Positions 5,931 through 12,627 of a stretch of DNA of 12,657 bases are shown here, one piece after another. Source of the stretch: Myxococcales bacterium UBA5297 (lineage in GTDB: Bacteria > Myxococcota > Myxococcia > Myxococcales > UBA5297). The position numbers were made by a program, and so were the translations under genes. Within the stretch, counting starts at the first letter, position 1. Each line of letters opens with the position of its first letter. The stretch is from contig DHSB01000045.1 in NCBI GenBank assembly GCA_002408385.1, positions 1 through 12,657 of the forward strand. The letters run 5' to 3'. The notes under the pieces were generated by a model. It saw only the letters and a program-made list of their open reading frames with translations. It searched no databases and was not told the origin of the DNA.

Positions 5931-7316
5931 ATGAGACTCTTCGCCTTGAAGAACGAGGCCCTGCTGCGGCTCGACGAGCGGGTCTTCCAATACAACGTGC
6001 TCTTCTGGAACTTCTACCAGCGGCGCCTGCGCGGCAGGCTCGTCAACTACCGCGTGCTCGACCGGGTGATCGACGACAACGCGGCGCTGCGCCGCGAGCT
6101 CGCCGACCTGCCGACCGGCGCCCTCGACGGCTTCGAGAGGCTCGTCCATCGCCACCTGAGCGCCAACCTCGAGGCCCAGCACGAGTTTCTCGAGTACTGG
6201 TTCCTCGGCGGCATCGAGCGGGTCGAGGTGCTCGTCGAGCGGGTCTTCGGCCCCACGGCGCTCGACCTCCTGCGCGACTCCTTCCGCCGCTACGACTTCA
6301 AGTCCGAGGCCCGGCTCATCGACCTCGAGAGCACGCTCAAGCCGGCGATGATGGTCCAGGGCCACCGGGGCGTGGTGCGCACCATCAATTCGCTCATCCC
6401 CTTCCTCGTCGAGCAGCTCGTCTACGCCGGGGTCAGCGACGGGGTCATCCCCACGGTCGCCGTGCCCTCGGTAGACCCGGCGGCCATCGCCGTGGTGCTC
6501 AAGACCGGCAGCCAGGCGCGCGGGGCGGCCTGGTACGAGCGCAGCCAGACCGTCGAGTTGAGCGAGCGCGAGTTCCACGTCTTTCGCGAAGAGGGCCGGG
6601 TCTACATCAACGCCGGCCTGCCGCTGATGACCCTCGCCCACGAGATCATCGGGCACGCGGTCCACGGCGCCTGCTCGACGTGGATGCCGCTGACGGTCAG
6701 CGGCGCCGACGAGAACCTGACCAACATCACCTCGATGCCCGCGGTCGAGGGGCTGGCGCTCGAGCGCGAGCAGTTCGGGCGGGCCTTCGTGCGCGCCCGG
6801 CGCGACTTCCTCGCCTTCGAGGTCGGCCCCGACGAGATCCACTGCCGCCCGCTGGCCAACGACGAGCTCGAGCTGGCGCTGCTGCTCAACCGCGCCGAAG
6901 ACCTGGAGCGGGTGGTCGGCTGCTACACCGCGCTGCTCGGGCTGAAGCACATGGACGACCCGAGCTTCGACCCCAAGGTCGCCCTGGCCGAGGAGTGGGA
7001 CGGGCACCTGTCGCGCTCCAAGCACGCGCTGGTCGTCAAGTCGCCGGTCAACGTCATTCCCCGCTCGACCGAGCTGGTCGACTTCCTCTACGAGCTCTCC
7101 TACCTGCTCGGTCCCAAACTGCTGCGCGAGACCATCGGCCGGGCCATCGACGCCTTCGGCAACACCTTCGTCGAGCAACACCACCCGCTCATCTCCCAGG
7201 TGTTTGCGACCGGGACCTGGGCGATGCCGGTCTTCGGCGACTGGGTGCTCTTCGCCCTGGAGAACCGCGAGGCGTTCGAGCGCGAGTCGGCCGAGAGCCT
7301 GCTCGGGGCGAGCTGA
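5931..7316 (+). CDS. Putative gluzincin-type zinc metallopeptidase
   Basis: The product has 461 residues, no signal peptide and no membrane span, so it is probably cytoplasmic and mostly helical. HEIIGHAVH at residues 237-245 gives an HExxGH zinc site (H237, H242, catalytic E238). VEGLALERE begins at about 272 and supplies E273 as a likely third ligand, about 31 residues after H242. An HEx(2-3)H motif followed by EGxALxxE is the pattern of gluzincins such as DUF885-type and M32/M3-like peptidases; M49 dipeptidyl peptidase III also has HExxGH. No exact family was recognised. ATG 5931 is the first methionine after a non-coding-looking Arg/Pro-rich upstream frame. Its ribosome binding site is weak (GAGA six bases upstream). 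The gene stands alone, behind a REP-like hairpin pair. Substrate preference cannot be told; peptide or carboxypeptidase activity is inferred. Confidence 0.82.
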   Translation: MRLFALKNEALLRLDERVFQYNVLFWNFYQRRLRGRLVNYRVLDRVIDDNAALRRELADLPTGALDGFERLVHRHLSANLEAQHEFLEYWFLGGIERVEVLVERVFGPTALDLLRDSFRRYDFKSEARLIDLESTLKPAMMVQGHRGVVRTINSLIPFLVEQLVYAGVSDGVIPTVAVPSVDPAAIAVVLKTGSQARGAAWYERSQTVELSEREFHVFREEGRVYINAGLPLMTLAHEIIGHAVHGACSTWMPLTVSGADENLTNITSMPAVEGLALEREQFGRAFVRARRDFLAFEVGPDEIHCRPLANDELELALLLNRAEDLERVVGCYTALLGLKHMDDPSFDPKVALAEEWDGHLSRSKHALVVKSPVNVIPRSTELVDFLYELSYLLGPKLLRETIGRAIDAFGNTFVEQHHPLISQVFATGTWAMPVFGDWVLFALENREAFERESAESLLGAS

Positions 7317-7405
7317 AGATCCGCAATTGTGGCCGCACGTCGCAGGAGAAGAAGGCGGGGCGGAGTGAGGAGGGAGCGGCGCCGTCCCGACGGCCTCTCT
7401 GGGAT

Positions 7406-8449
7406 TCATTGCAGGTGACTTTGCGTCGGCCGCACGGCGGCGCCCTCTGTCTTGTGCTCGCTGACCAGCAGCCAATCGAGCGGAGGATGCACCAGCGGAA
7501 AGACGACACGCTCGACCAGCCGCGTCGAGAGCGCGAGCGACACGAGCACGGCGGCGCCGCTGGCGACGAGTGCCCCGAGCCTTGGCGAGAGCACCTTGAA
7601 GGCGCCCAGCGCCACACACGCCTTCACGATGAAGCCGTGAAGCAGGAAGGTCTGCATGCTGCGAGCTCCCCAGCCGGCGAGCGGTGTCTCGCGGCGGGGG
7701 ACAAACGCCAGGAACGCGAGCCCGAGGAGACTCGCTATTAGATAGACGAGCGCCCGCGCGGCAAGACCCGTGGCGAAGCCGACCTTGAAGTGCGCGTACG
7801 AGCAGGCGCCGTAGAGCCATCCCGGGTTGACGGCCGCAGCGAACCGAACCGAGAGTGCCGCCACTCCGACGACGATGGCGACGGCGATCAACCGCGGCCA
7901 CCGGTGGCGCAGCCAGCCCAGCCCGTCGGCGCGCCGGAGGTAACCGAGGACGAAGAAGGGAAAGAAGACGAGCGTGCGCGACAGGCTGTGGGAATAGCCA
8001 ACCTCGCCGTCCGGAAAGCAGCCCGCCGCCAGACCAACCACCGTCGCGACCAGCACCGGAAACCGCAGCCGCAGGACCAGCGGGAGCATCAGCTTCCAGC
8101 AGGCCAAGCTGAGCAGGAACCACATGAGCCAGTACGGCGTAAAGAAGAGCGGCGAGCTCTGCTTCAGCACCAGCCGCGCGAAGAGGACGTATAGCCCTTG
8201 GAAGACCGCGTACGGCGCCAGGATGCGAGCCACCAAGCTCCGTGCCTCCGTTGCCCTCAGCTCGCCCGACGAGAAGCGGCCCGAGATGAAGGCGAAGGTC
8301 GGGATGTGGAAGGCATAGATGCAGAGGAAGGCAGCCTTGATCCAAAGGTGATTCCAAACCAGGGGCTCGAGCGCATGTCCGACTACGACGAGCGTGATGA
8401 GCAGGAAACGCGCGGTGTCGAAGTAGGGGTCACGCCTTGGTTTCGACAT
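7406..8449 (-). CDS. Membrane acyltransferase, fucose 4-O-acetylase-like (acyltransferase 3 superfamily)
   Basis: The 347-residue product has about ten hydrophobic segments. Its N-terminus YFDTARFLLITLVVVGHALE (residues 9-28) is the hallmark of the COG3594/acyltransferase 3 group, with the conserved active His at 25. FHIPTFAFISGRFS at 48-61 is a second conserved block of the group, and a late LLHGF fits the usual last helices. These inner-membrane enzymes transfer acetyl or other acyl groups onto sugars of surface polysaccharides, lipids or antibiotics. ATG 8449 is chosen over the longer frame (to 8737) because GAGGG lies seven bases upstream and the family's N-terminus begins there. The gene starts 35 bp after the lipoprotein gene at 8485-9204, so they probably share a transcript. 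The 89-bp gap to the convergent metallopeptidase gene contains only a weak hairpin (7381-7394). Confidence 0.88.
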   Translation of the reverse strand: MSKPRRDPYFDTARFLLITLVVVGHALEPLVWNHLWIKAAFLCIYAFHIPTFAFISGRFSSGELRATEARSLVARILAPYAVFQGLYVLFARLVLKQSSPLFFTPYWLMWFLLSLACWKLMLPLVLRLRFPVLVATVVGLAAGCFPDGEVGYSHSLSRTLVFFPFFVLGYLRRADGLGWLRHRWPRLIAVAIVVGVAALSVRFAAAVNPGWLYGACSYAHFKVGFATGLAARALVYLIASLLGLAFLAFVPRRETPLAGWGARSMQTFLLHGFIVKACVALGAFKVLSPRLGALVASGAAVLVSLALSTRLVERVVFPLVHPPLDWLLVSEHKTEGAAVRPTQSHLQ

Positions 8450-8484
8450 CGGTTTCCCTCTACCGGCCGAGAAGCTCGCGGAGC

Positions 8485-9204
8485 CTAGAGCGGCTCGACC
8501 GTAATCTCGAACGAGGCCTGGGCCGAGGAGCTCACACCCGGATCGTCCCCGCCGAGCGCGTCGATGGTGATGCGCAGCGCGAGGATGACCCCGTGCGGAT
8601 CGTCGGAGACCGACTCCTCGAAGATGACCGTCGTCTGGTCCCAGCCGCCGCTCAGCGGGCTGGTCGAACAGACCGGCTCTCCGTTGGCCAGCTCGACGCG
8701 CGCACCCGAGAGGCTGCCGGTCGCCGTGCCGGAGCACTTGACCGTGACCCGCGCGCGCTCGATCCCGCCTCCGCCGCCGCGGATGTCGAGGAGCGTGAAG
8801 CCCGAGCTCGCGGTCACGACCGGTCCGGTGCCAGAGGCCTGGGTCGTCCCCGAGACGGTGTAGGTGTTGCCGTTGATCGCGAGAGCGAAGGTCGCGTTGC
8901 CCGAGACCCCTTCTCGCGCGTCGGAGACTTCAAAGGAGTTGGCCGTCAGCCTCTCGCACCACGGCGACGGGTCCTCGGGCGAGTCCTTGGTGAAGAGCAC
9001 GTCCTGCCCGCCCGCGACCTGGATGCGCGCGCCGACTATTTCGCTGGGATGAGCGCGGCAGGCATCCATGTAGAAGGAGAAGGGATCGACGGCGCCGGCA
9101 TCGGGCTGCACGCCCGCGTCGGGGCTCTGGTCGGCGGGGTCTTGCTCGGTCGCGCCGCAGGCGACGAGCGCGAACGACAGAAGAAGGGCGAGGCTGCGGT
9201 TCAT
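8485..9204 (-). CDS. Lipoprotein with Asp/Ala-rich linker, function unknown
   Basis: The 239-residue product has a signal sequence ending in the lipobox LVAC, with C16 as the lipid-bearing residue. A flexible linker rich in PDAG units follows, of a kind typical for myxobacterial surface lipoproteins. The rest appears to be beta-sandwich-like: alternating strands with Thr/Ser/Val, a GGGGG turn near the middle, and cysteines in ACRAH, WCERL, VKCSG and VCSTS that could form two disulphides. ATG 9204 is supported by GGAG six bases upstream; the extension to 9261 has no signal-peptide sense. It lies immediately before the acyltransferase gene. No family was recognised, and a carbohydrate- or ligand-binding surface role is only a guess from the fold-like pattern. 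Confidence 0.82.
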   Translation of the reverse strand: MNRSLALLLSFALVACGATEQDPADQSPDAGVQPDAGAVDPFSFYMDACRAHPSEIVGARIQVAGGQDVLFTKDSPEDPSPWCERLTANSFEVSDAREGVSGNATFALAINGNTYTVSGTTQASGTGPVVTASSGFTLLDIRGGGGGIERARVTVKCSGTATGSLSGARVELANGEPVCSTSPLSGGWDQTTVIFEESVSDDPHGVILALRITIDALGGDDPGVSSSAQASFEITVEPL

Positions 9205-9370
9205 GGTGGGCTCCTGCCTTGGGGTCGCAGACGTATAGGCGCGTTGGGGCCGCGGCGACAATCCCTCGCAAGTCTCAGGGGAGCTGCGACCCGAGCGTCG
9301 CGTCGCGCACCACGGCGCGCGGACGGTCGATCTGCGGTTCCGTAGCTCGCGCGCACCCCGGCGCGCCCGC

Positions 9371-10192
9371 TTATCGCCCCAGCGGCGTCACGAAGTCGGT
9401 GTAGATGCCGTCGGCGCCCGCGCGCACGAACGACGCGGCTTCAGCCCGGTCATTGATCGTGTGAACGAAGATCGCCGCGTCCTGCGCGTGCACCTTCTCG
9501 GCGAGCGCGCTGCTGAACCGCCTGTCCGAAGCCGTGATGTTGCGCAGCTCCGGCCTGCCGAGCAGCTCGACCACCTTCTCGTCGGGCATCCATGCGGCGT
9601 AGAGCGTCAGGATGACGTAGGGGAACTCGCCCAGCGCCAACTCGATCTTCTCGAGCGCGTCGAAGTCGGACTCGCGGTAGAGCTGCGGCACTATCCGTCG
9701 CCGCACCGATTCGGGAAACCGCGCGACCTCGCGGATGAACGCCTCGACGATGGGCGGGTCCCAGCTCTTCGTGTCGGTGATCAGGAAGGCGTCGGGCCTC
9801 GACTCCATCAAGGTGAGCAGCTCATCGAAGGTCATGAGTCGGAAGCGCCCCCAGAATCGCCGTGAAAGGAACTCCTCGGTCGAGGTCTCGGCGACCTTCA
9901 CCTCGAGCCCGAGCGCCGCTTCCATATCGAGGTGGAAACCGACCATCTCCTCGTCGGCGGTCAGCGCGAGATCGACCTCGAACCAGCGGAAGCCGCGGCC
10001 GTAGTTATGCACGAACGCCTGGGGCGAGTTGCTGCCCGAAATGGCGTTGATGCCGCCGAGGGCGTGGGCGATGAGCACGCCCTCGGGGATCCGCTGACGC
10101 TCGATGGGCACTGGCTCCGGAGGCGGGGCTTCGCCGCATCCGGAGACGAGCGACACCAAGACAGCCAGCATGACCGCGCGCAGGATCCGCAT
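9371..10192 (-). CDS. Glycerophosphodiester phosphodiesterase-like lipoprotein
   Basis: The 273-residue product begins with a signal sequence and lipobox LVSGC (C19), so it is probably membrane-anchored outside the cytoplasm. The GDPD TIM-barrel signature is present in order: IAHALGG with H43, GFRWFEVDLALTAD with metal ligands E72 and D74, FHLD with general-acid H87, LITDTK with D140 and K142, and the C-terminal GADGIYTDF. The usual HR pair at the first motif is H-A here (A44). From memory, a subgroup with HAGG-type sequences exists, but its substrate is not clear to me. GDPDs hydrolyse deacylated phospholipids to glycerol-3-phosphate and an alcohol; relatives cleave sphingomyelin or phosphoinositides. 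The ribosome binding site before ATG 10192 is weak. The gene precedes the unknown lipoprotein gene after 166 bp and is divergent from the helical-protein gene. Confidence 0.85.
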   Translation of the reverse strand: MRILRAVMLAVLVSLVSGCGEAPPPEPVPIERQRIPEGVLIAHALGGINAISGSNSPQAFVHNYGRGFRWFEVDLALTADEEMVGFHLDMEAALGLEVKVAETSTEEFLSRRFWGRFRLMTFDELLTLMESRPDAFLITDTKSWDPPIVEAFIREVARFPESVRRRIVPQLYRESDFDALEKIELALGEFPYVILTLYAAWMPDEKVVELLGRPELRNITASDRRFSSALAEKVHAQDAAIFVHTINDRAEAASFVRAGADGIYTDFVTPLGR

Positions 10193-10237
10193 GGGCGTGC
10201 TCTGCCCAATATCGCATCGGTTGGCAAGGCCGGGGCC

Positions 10238-10271
10238 CGCGAGGAGACCCGGGCCAGGCTTTCTCCTCGCG
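10238..10271. repeat. 10-bp perfect inverted repeat in a divergent promoter region
   Basis: CGCGAGGAGA at 10238-10247 and its exact complement TCTCCTCGCG at 10262-10271 flank a 14-nt spacer. The element lies 46 bp upstream of the GDPD-like start (10192, minus) and about 150 bp upstream of the plus-strand gene at 10424. It could be an operator for a dimeric regulator or an RNA hairpin in the GDPD leader. Sequence alone does not decide between these. Confidence 0.5.
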
Positions 10272-10423
10272 AACAGATCGTCCGGCGTGACAAACGCGCC
10301 GAATCGGTGCTACTCAAACATCTGCAAGGGGATGGAGGGGGATGGCGGGGAACCGAGCAGACTCGCGCGAGCTCATCGGGGGTTGGCGCGCACCTGCTCT
10401 CCACACAAGCCAGGAGAAGAAGC

Positions 10424-11170
10424 ATGCGCGAATACAGCGCAGAGTCGATGGTGCGAATTCCACGCGTCGATGCGAACCACGCGGCGACCCTCGGAGAGTC
10501 AGTGCTGACCGCCGCGGACGCCGTCACGCTACCGGTCGTGCTCGAGAAGCCGCGCGAGAAGCTGCGCGCCGAGGTGACCGACCTCAAGAAGGAGCTGAGC
10601 GCTCAGAAGTCGCCCCCGCCCGCTTCCTCCACCGTCGCCGCCGACCGGCGCGTCGACGCGGCCTGGAGCGGGCTGCACGACGTCCTGACCGGCTGGGCGA
10701 AGCTGCCCGAGACGAAGCCCTCATCCGCCAAGGCCCGGACCCTGCTCGAGACCGTCTTCAGCGACGGGGTCAGGTTCGTCAAGTTCGCTCACCGCGCGGA
10801 GTGGGCCGAGTCCGAGGCGCGCCTCAACACGCTGAAGGCCGAGCCGAACGCGAGCCTGCTGCGCGAGCTCGGCGCGCAGGAGTTCGTAGACGAGGTGAGC
10901 GAGGCGCACCGGCTGTACGGCGAGGCGCTCGGCGTCACTGCCGTCCGCCCGATCGACGACAAGCCCGAGGTCAGGGCGAAGATGGAGGCGTTCGCCAAGG
11001 CCCTGCGCGCGTTCGTCCTCCACGTGACCGCCTTTGGCGCCAGCGACGAGCCCGAGGCGCCGCAGATGGCCGAGAAGTTGCTCGCCCCGCTCACGGAGTG
11101 GGAGGCCATGCGCAGCCCTTCCAAGAAGCAGCCCGACGCGGATGACGTTCCGGTTCCGCCGACGCCCTGA
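10424..11170 (+). CDS. Helical protein of unknown function
   Basis: The 248-residue product has no signal peptide or membrane span. It is rich in Ala, Glu, Lys and Arg and appears almost entirely helical. A charged stretch KPREKLRAEVTDLKKELSAQ at 42-61 is a likely short coiled coil. A Pro/Ser linker follows, then helical segments containing WSGLHDVLTGWAK and later AEWAESEARL. The tail is a disordered Pro/Asp-rich segment (PDADDVPVPPTP). ATG 10424 is well supported by CAGGAG eight bases upstream, although the frame remains open leftward to 9932. A possible -35/-10 pair is GTGACA at 10287 and TACTCA at 10311, spaced 18 bp; this is weak. I do not recognise the family. The third-base G/C preference is strong, so it is a real gene. 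The adjacent 42-bp repeat array begins about 130-230 bp downstream. Confidence 0.82.
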   Translation: MREYSAESMVRIPRVDANHAATLGESVLTAADAVTLPVVLEKPREKLRAEVTDLKKELSAQKSPPPASSTVAADRRVDAAWSGLHDVLTGWAKLPETKPSSAKARTLLETVFSDGVRFVKFAHRAEWAESEARLNTLKAEPNASLLRELGAQEFVDEVSEAHRLYGEALGVTAVRPIDDKPEVRAKMEAFAKALRAFVLHVTAFGASDEPEAPQMAEKLLAPLTEWEAMRSPSKKQPDADDVPVPPTP

Positions 11171-11274
11171 ACCGCTTCGATAGCCGTCCTGACCAAGTCT
11201 GAAGCGCAGAGACCGCGGCCGGCGATCCTGGTCACAAACGACCCGGATTGCCGCGACCGCCACGCTTCGGGTCG

Positions 11275-11694
11275 CTACCCGGACTTCGCCTCCCTCGGCT
11301 GACCGAATCGTTCAATACCTACACTTCGCTGCGTCGACACCAACGGCTTCCGGTCGTCGAGCCGCAGTGTTCGTGCGATTTCCCGAACGATTTTGGTCTC
11401 GCTGACCACTTCTGATCGGCGATCCGCAATGCGTTGAGCCTCTTCGACCACTGTTGATCGGCGATCCGCAATGCACTGCGCCTTGCCAACCACTTTTGAC
11501 CGGCGATCCGCAATGCGCTGCGCCTTGCCGACCACTTTTGACCGGCGATCCACAATGCACTGCGCCTTGCCGACCACTTTCGGTCGACGATCCGACATTC
11601 GTTGCGCCTTGCCGACCACTCTTAGGCGGCGATCCGCAATCCGTTGCGCTGGCCCGACCACTTTCGGTCGAAGACCCGCAACGCGTTGCGCCAT
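11275..11694 (-). CDS. Possible 14-residue-repeat protein
   Basis: If translated, this frame gives 139 residues built of a 14-residue repeat with consensus near VVGKAQRIADRRSK, seen about seven times, then a diverging tail. The pattern V1-V2 and I8-A9 recurs every seven residues, so each unit is two heptads of a cationic amphipathic helix. Support for coding is weak: variation between units is somewhat concentrated at this frame's wobble positions (10 of 14), and length-changing differences between the clear units are absent. Against it, the ribosome binding site is poor (GGA 18 bp upstream of ATG 11694), Arg/Ala content alone proves little in GC-rich DNA, and other frames are also open. Another minus frame (11312-11869) gives a Cys/Gly/Ser-rich repeat and is less likely. 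It may be a degenerating gene or only a DNA satellite. Confidence 0.3.
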   Translation of the reverse strand: MAQRVAGLRPKVVGPAQRIADRRLRVVGKAQRMSDRRPKVVGKAQCIVDRRSKVVGKAQRIADRRSKVVGKAQCIADRRSTVVEEAQRIADRRSEVVSETKIVREIARTLRLDDRKPLVSTQRSVGIERFGQPREAKSG

Positions 11695-11697
11695 ACC
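11404..11697. repeat. 42-bp tandem repeat array, seven clear units
   Basis: Seven consecutive 42-bp units start at 11404, 11446, 11488, 11530, 11572, 11614 and 11656. All share the start ACCACT (preceded by g or a) and a core near CGATCCGCAAT. The units at 11488 and 11530 are almost identical, while outer ones diverge. A degenerate unit with a 3-bp deletion follows at 11698-11739, and weaker ones appear to precede from about 11300. Because 42 is a multiple of three, several frames on both strands stay open. Changes between units fall on 10 of 14 wobble positions of the minus frame ending at 11275, versus 7 and 6 in the other two phases, a mild hint of coding on that strand. There are no unique spacers, so this is not a CRISPR array. 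Confidence 0.9.
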
Positions 11698-11757
11698 GAC
11701 GGATTTCCATCCACGATTCGCAGGGTTGCGCCGTGCCGGCCGTGCGTCGGTACGTCA

Positions 11758-11869
11758 TTAGGGGCGCACGGCAGTGCGCCCGCGCTGAAGCCCACCCGGG
11801 ACCCGCGACCGCCGTCCTCGCGATCGCCGTGCTGAGCTCGGGGCCAAGGGCATTGCAATGCGCCCCCAC
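11758..11869. repeat. REPIN-like pair of REP hairpins (copy 2)
   Basis: The left hairpin is GGGCGCAC at 11762-11769 and GTGCGCCC at 11774-11781 with loop GGCA, carrying TTAG on its outer side. The right one, 11848-11865, is a degenerate copy that reads GGGCATTGCAATGCGCCC and carries CCCAC on its outer side. The stem is the same as in the pair at 5719-5863, and the outward-facing ends are again inverted. The central sequences of the two elements do not look alike. This supports a dispersed, mobile hairpin family rather than terminators, since no gene ends close by in the right direction. Confidence 0.6.
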
Positions 11870-11925
11870 CAGCCGGCCCGACCAAACCTAAGGCCGACGA
11901 TGGCGCCGCAATGCCATCGATCGTC

Positions 11926-12327
11926 TCACCGCTCGAGCGGCGTCTTTGGCTCCCTCACTCGCTGGAACTCGCGGCCAAACGGCAGCAGCGCCAACGGCAC
12001 GAGCTTGAGGTGCTGCAGGGCGAAGGGGATGCCGATGATCGTGACGGCGAGCACCAGCGCCCAGAACGCGTGGTTGAGCGCTATCTCCCAACCAAAGAGC
12101 AGGATCCAGAGGACGTTGAAGACGACGTTGAGCGGCCCGTTCGCCCCACGCTTCTCGACGACGTCGCGGCCAAAGGGAGTCAGCGTCGCGAGCCCCAGCT
12201 TGAACGACTGGATGCCGAACGGGATGCCGACGATGGTCAGGCACAGCAGCAGCCCGCCGACCATGTAGCCGAGGAAGGCGATGAAGCCGCCGAAGATGAT
12301 CCAGATGAGATTGCCGAGGATCCGCAT
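11926..12327 (-). CDS. yccF: YccF family inner membrane protein (DUF307)
   Basis: The 133-residue product carries the family's internal duplication: TIVGIPFGIQSFKLG with TPFGRDV (residues 31-56), and TIIGIPFALQHLKLV with PFGREF (96-121). The two halves are joined by hydrophobic segments that give about three or four membrane spans. Length and architecture match the YccF family. These proteins sit in the inner membrane and have no established biochemical role. ATG 12327 is supported by GAAGGG about six bases upstream. The gene stands alone between repeat-rich spacers. The family assignment is secure from the duplicated motif, while the symbol follows the E. coli name and does not imply the same function. 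Confidence 0.9.
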   Translation of the reverse strand: MRILGNLIWIIFGGFIAFLGYMVGGLLLCLTIVGIPFGIQSFKLGLATLTPFGRDVVEKRGANGPLNVVFNVLWILLFGWEIALNHAFWALVLAVTIIGIPFALQHLKLVPLALLPFGREFQRVREPKTPLER

Positions 12328-12627
12328 GGTTTACCCTTCGGTGGAAATGAGCCTTCTAGGCAGATGCGGAGAACCCTCTCCCCTAAATCCCCTCTTCCCG
12401 CGCAAGCGCGGGAGAGGGGACTTTCACGTGCCGGGGCGCGCGATTCACTGTGGTTCCGGGGGAGCCTCCCTGGTTCACCCTGAGCAGGGCTCCCGGCGCG
12501 CCAGCGTCGGGAGCGGAGTCGAAGAGCTCGTCGTAATCGCGCAGGCCCCTCGACTTCGCCTCCCTCGTTCCTCGGGAGGCAACGCTCGGGTGTGACCGGG
12601 GGGCTCGCGCCTACCGACCTTAGAGCG
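12328..12627. other. Repeat-rich intergenic spacer
   Basis: No gene is apparent in these 300 bp. They contain a strong hairpin at 12389-12419, smaller inverted repeats (GCTCCCG/CGGGAGC near 12488-12515 and GCCTCCC/GGGAGGC near 12558-12580), and a 16-bp segment at 12552-12567 that also occurs at 11282-11297. It resembles the repeat-laden spacers common in large environmental genomes. Confidence 0.55.
12389..12419. repeat. Long GC hairpin, dispersed-repeat type
   Basis: The arms CCCCTCTTCCCGCGC (12389-12403) and GCGCGGGAGAGGGG (12406-12419) pair around AA with one bulged T. It is preceded by CCCTCTCCCCTAAAT, a related half-copy. It lies between the YccF start and the right-edge gene, about 210 bp beyond that gene's stop, so it is a poor terminator candidate. 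It looks more like a dispersed palindromic element. Confidence 0.6.

Larger units (their letters stand above)
11171..11925. other. Repeat-filled region between genes
   Basis: These 755 bp hold no confidently assigned gene. They contain a 42-bp tandem repeat array (core 11404-11697, degenerate flanks about 11300-11739) and a pair of REP-like hairpins (11758-11869). A minus-strand frame through the array (11275-11694) may be coding and is listed separately. The first 100 bp after 11170 show no clear terminator. Confidence 0.65.

Noticed and set aside
7381..7394. Bidirectional terminator between the metallopeptidase and acyltransferase genes
   Set aside because: The stem is only five or six base pairs with almost no loop and no T tract; it is too weak to call.
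5735..7741. Plus-strand frame of 668 codons
   Set aside because: It is a shadow of the metallopeptidase in another frame, Arg/Pro/Ala-rich, and runs into the convergent acyltransferase gene.
5634..8357. Minus-strand frame of 907 codons
   Set aside because: It is antisense to the metallopeptidase and out of frame with the acyltransferase. Its composition is Arg/Ala/Gly-rich, and no domain is recognisable.
10287..10316. Sigma70 promoter for the helical-protein gene
   Set aside because: GTGACA and TACTCA are spaced 18 bp but match the consensus poorly, and the site is 108 bp from the start codon.
11404..11697. CRISPR array
   Set aside because: The whole 42-bp period is repeated with drift; there are no unique spacers and no cas genes.
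11454..11891. Plus-strand repeat protein through the array
   Set aside because: It is open only because the period is a multiple of three. There is no ribosome binding site, and unit differences are not concentrated at its wobble positions.
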